Shown here: positions 61,461 through 64,000 of the stretch, piece by piece
How the letters are laid out: every line of letters begins with the position of its first letter
How positions within the stretch are numbered: the stretch's first letter is position 1
Assembly: GCA_905183005.1 (NCBI GenBank)
Contig: CAJJDO010000058.1
Span: 313,706-377,705 of the forward strand
Direction of reading: 5' to 3'
DNA length: 64,000 bases
Source: Paramecium pentaurelia
Taxonomy: Eukaryota; Ciliophora; Oligohymenophorea; Peniculida; Parameciidae
Notes under the pieces: model-generated
Database searches by the model: none
What the model was told of the DNA's origin: nothing
The model's input: the letters and a program-made list of their open reading frames with translations, nothing else
Program-made: the position numbers and the translations under genes

Positions 61461-63931
61461 ATGAGTAATAATACATATGGTAAGGGCACTCCTAGTAGGC
61501 TTCCAGATAAAAAAAATTCTACTTTACAATTTCAACCTGAAAAAGGTTAGACACCATCTCTTACAACCTCATAGGTAATGAAAAAAGTAAGTTATCAATT
61601 TATTTTAAGCAATATGATTAATAATAAGTCCCAAAGCCATAGTCAAAACCTTAAGAATAAGATAAATAATAAATAGAATAGGCTTTAGATGAATACAAAG
61701 AAAAGGTTTTTGAAGAATTAAAGAAAATCAATTAAATACAATAGTAAGAATTAATTAAAGAGAATTAAGAATTAAAAAAAAAAATGGAATAATAAGATAA
61801 GAAAATGTAATAAATTGAATAATTGATATAATAATAAAATGAGAAAATACAATAGTAAGAATTAATTAAAGGTAATTAAGAAATTTAAAAAAAAATGGAA
61901 TAATAAGATTTGAAAATATAACAATAAGATTATAAGATATAATAATTAGAAGAGAAAATATAATAGTAAGAATTAAAAATAGAAAGTCCGATGGAAAATT
62001 AAGGAAATACTGAAATCTAAGAGAAAATCTAGAATTTTATTTCCAAAAATGAAATAGCTCATGAGATTTGGAGAACAACTGCAGAAAAAATCTCAAATGC
62101 ATATGGAATAATTGAAAAATAATCTTAAGATCTAGATATTTACAAGAAATAAATTGCAGAAAAAGTAAATGAATATAACATTAATATGACCTAATTAGTA
62201 AAAGATGAGCTTTAAATCCTTGAATAATAATTAAACTAGACTCAATAGTAAACATGTTAGAATCTAGAAAATTTATCTAGATATGAATAAATATTAATTA
62301 AATATTGTGAAGAAATTAATAAATGCTTGAATATTTAGGGTATCCAGGTACCAAATTATAATAATAATCAATTTTAATAATTCAATTAATAATAATAATA
62401 ATAATAACCATAATATTCATAATAATTGGATTAATAATAATATTCATAATTATAATTAGATTAATATTAATATTAATAATAATAATAATAATATCAATAA
62501 TAATTGGATTAATAATAACATTCATTACCAATTCATTCATAAATTAACTTTATCACTCCTCCTCAATATTAATAGTCATAACCTAATTATAATCAAAACA
62601 CATAAAATGATACAAATTCATAAATACAATTTGTGCCAAGTTATTAGGACTCACAAGTAAAATCAAAAATTAGATTATTATCTTCAACTTAAGGTCCAAC
62701 AATACAATGAAAGAAGATTTTTTAAAATATATAATAATCATCAAAAATTGAGCTTCTTCAATTTCCTTATAATATTTATTAATAATTTTATTTAATAGAA
62801 TTTGGCTCTAAAATGATTCAATATTCTTCATAGTAAAACTCTAAAAAATAAGATTAACAGCACATCAATAAAGGTTAGTTTGATTTTAGTACTTTAAAAG
62901 ATCCTTAAAAGAATAAAACTTATAAAGAATCATCAAAGTAAATTTTTTAAAGTATTTTTGACAATTTAATTATTCTATTGAAAGATCTTAAGACTAAATA
63001 AATTAAAATCTAATAATATGTTTAAAAAGAAATTATAGACATGAATGAATAATTAGATAATATTTAAAAATAATTATCTTTAGCAGTTTTATAATTTCAA
63101 AGAGAATAAAATCAAGATAATGCTACAGAGTCTCTTGCAAATGTTTCAGCCTAAAATTTTTTTAATTAATCATTATATTCAAGAATCAACCATGAAATAA
63201 TTCCAAATAAATAACAATAATTTGGCAATCATATAAATGATTCAAATTTCTCTATATAATAAAAAAAATAAAATACTTCTGATATTCTTTAACAAAAAAA
63301 CATATCTCAAAGTAAATTAATATAAAATTCATACTCATAAAAATCAAATGTTAACGTAGGAATTCCTATAAATAAAACTATAAAAATTGCTGAAATACCT
63401 AATAACAATAATTTTTTTGAATAATCTAATAGTAAGAATATTAGACCTTTTCATTTAAATGCTAATTACTAACTTAATTCTAAAAATAAAACAAACTAGA
63501 GTAATAACAGTAGCAAAGCAGAAAATCAAGATAATTCAATTCTTTAAACTTAATATTCTGGTTAAATGATTTGCTATTATTGTACAAAAGTTGTTCAATC
63601 TTAATTTATAGCAACTCCTTGTTATCATTATTATCATGATTAGTGTTTAAGAGAGTACTATTAATTTTAATTAGATAATTATAATAACAATAATTAATTA
63701 ATTTGTCAATGTAAGATTAAATTGCCATAATAATTTTTTTCAACGAGTTTATAAATAGATCTTGAAAGCTTATTATAAAAATAGGTAGATTTAATAAAAT
63801 AAAAAATAAGAAATCAGATAGACTTTTGTGTAAAATGTCGGTTTTTCTGGATAAAAAGTATTAATGATACTCGAACCAAAAAATGTTGGATGTGCGATTA
63901 AAATGGGGTTATTTTCATATAATCTAATTGA
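61461..63931 (+). CDS. Gln/Asn-rich coiled-coil RING protein, interrupted by one in-frame TGA
   Basis: After one 23-nt intron (GTAAGT...TTTAAG) the frame runs 816 codons from MSNNTYGKGTPSRLPDKK. N-terminal coiled coils with near repeats (KIQQQELIKGNQEIQKKMEQ) are followed by a long Gln/Asn tract, a helical middle, and a C-terminal RING-like unit: ICYYCTKVVQ, CYHYYHDQCLREYY, CQCKIKLP. Then comes CVKCRFFWIKS...KKCWMCDQNG, ending IFIQSN. At 62708-62710 a TGA stands in frame (QGPTIQ-stop-KKIFQ). No ordinary GT-AG intron removes it while keeping frame. So either the gene is a recent nonsense allele, the base is an error (TGG would read Trp), or the protein is two parts. Same RING family as 41102-41941. 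Confidence 0.7.
62362..62520 (+). repeat. TAA/AAT trinucleotide-rich microsatellite coding Gln/Asn
   Basis: Runs of (AAT)n/(TAA)n with interspersed CAT and TTG units, read in frame as poly-Gln with Tyr, Leu and Asp. It includes several near copies of ATAATTGGATTAATAATAA. Replication slippage likely drives its length. Confidence 0.8.
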
Positions 63932-64000
63932 AATATCATATTATAAAGAATCAAAATTATAAATATTTAGATAAAAAATATTTTTATATAAATGGGTTCT

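Noticed and set aside
1..64000. CRISPR arrays, operons, ribosome-binding sites or insertion sequences
   Set aside because: Ciliate macronuclear DNA; no spaced direct repeats, inverted-repeat-bounded transposase or bacterial signals were seen.

Overview
The window is macronuclear DNA of a ciliate, most probably Paramecium. TAA and TAG occur inside almost every reading frame and act as glutamine codons, and every gene ends at TGA. Introns are tiny (22-34 nt, usually GTA...TAG). Base composition is very AT-rich, genes lie tens of bases apart, and no bacterial-type signals are present. Standard-code ORF calling fails here, so I read genes by hand with TGA as the only stop and spliced introns by GT...AG, frame and domain fit. 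For most genes the spliced length is an exact multiple of three.

Layout. 1-11.6 kb: a coiled-coil protein; on the minus strand a redox-dead PDI-like protein, a copper-type P1B ATPase, a Rab GTPase and a TPR protein; then a frame-disrupted syntaxin-like gene. 11.8-19.4 kb: a small-TIM chaperone, two tandem type I membrane proteins, a LysM-TLDc protein whose ATG lies 4 bp from a divergent ATG, and three ciliate-only genes. 19.5-27 kb: a decayed WD40-like gene, RIB43A, fibrillarin, a large C2-like protein and a conserved unknown. 27-39 kb: a TmcB-like multi-pass PAS protein, a second TLDc protein and an axonemal-dynein-light-chain-domain protein with an EF-hand.

39.2-41.9 kb: two zinc-binding genes and a perfect 1057-bp tandem duplication around a single N, which looks like unmerged contig overlap. 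42.3-56.7 kb: two inverted copies of a small structured RNA gene, each with a PSE-like element and a TATA box. They flank a CDPK-like pseudokinase, a 3,625-residue furin-repeat/REJ/GPS multi-pass receptor of polycystin-1 type, and a RING/IBR-like protein. 56.9-64 kb: ankyrin, Myb/SANT and HECT-ligase genes, then a Gln/Asn-rich RING protein interrupted by one in-frame TGA.

Themes are cilium structure (RIB43A, AXDND1-like, polycystin-like receptor), membrane traffic (Rab, SNARE) and ubiquitin ligation (a HECT and four related RING/IBR-like proteins). Two P-loop or enzyme families (ATPase, PDI) and a kinase have lost signature catalytic residues. The best candidates for something undescribed are the paired non-coding RNA, the RING plus CxxC-FFW family, and the giant REJ/GPS receptor.
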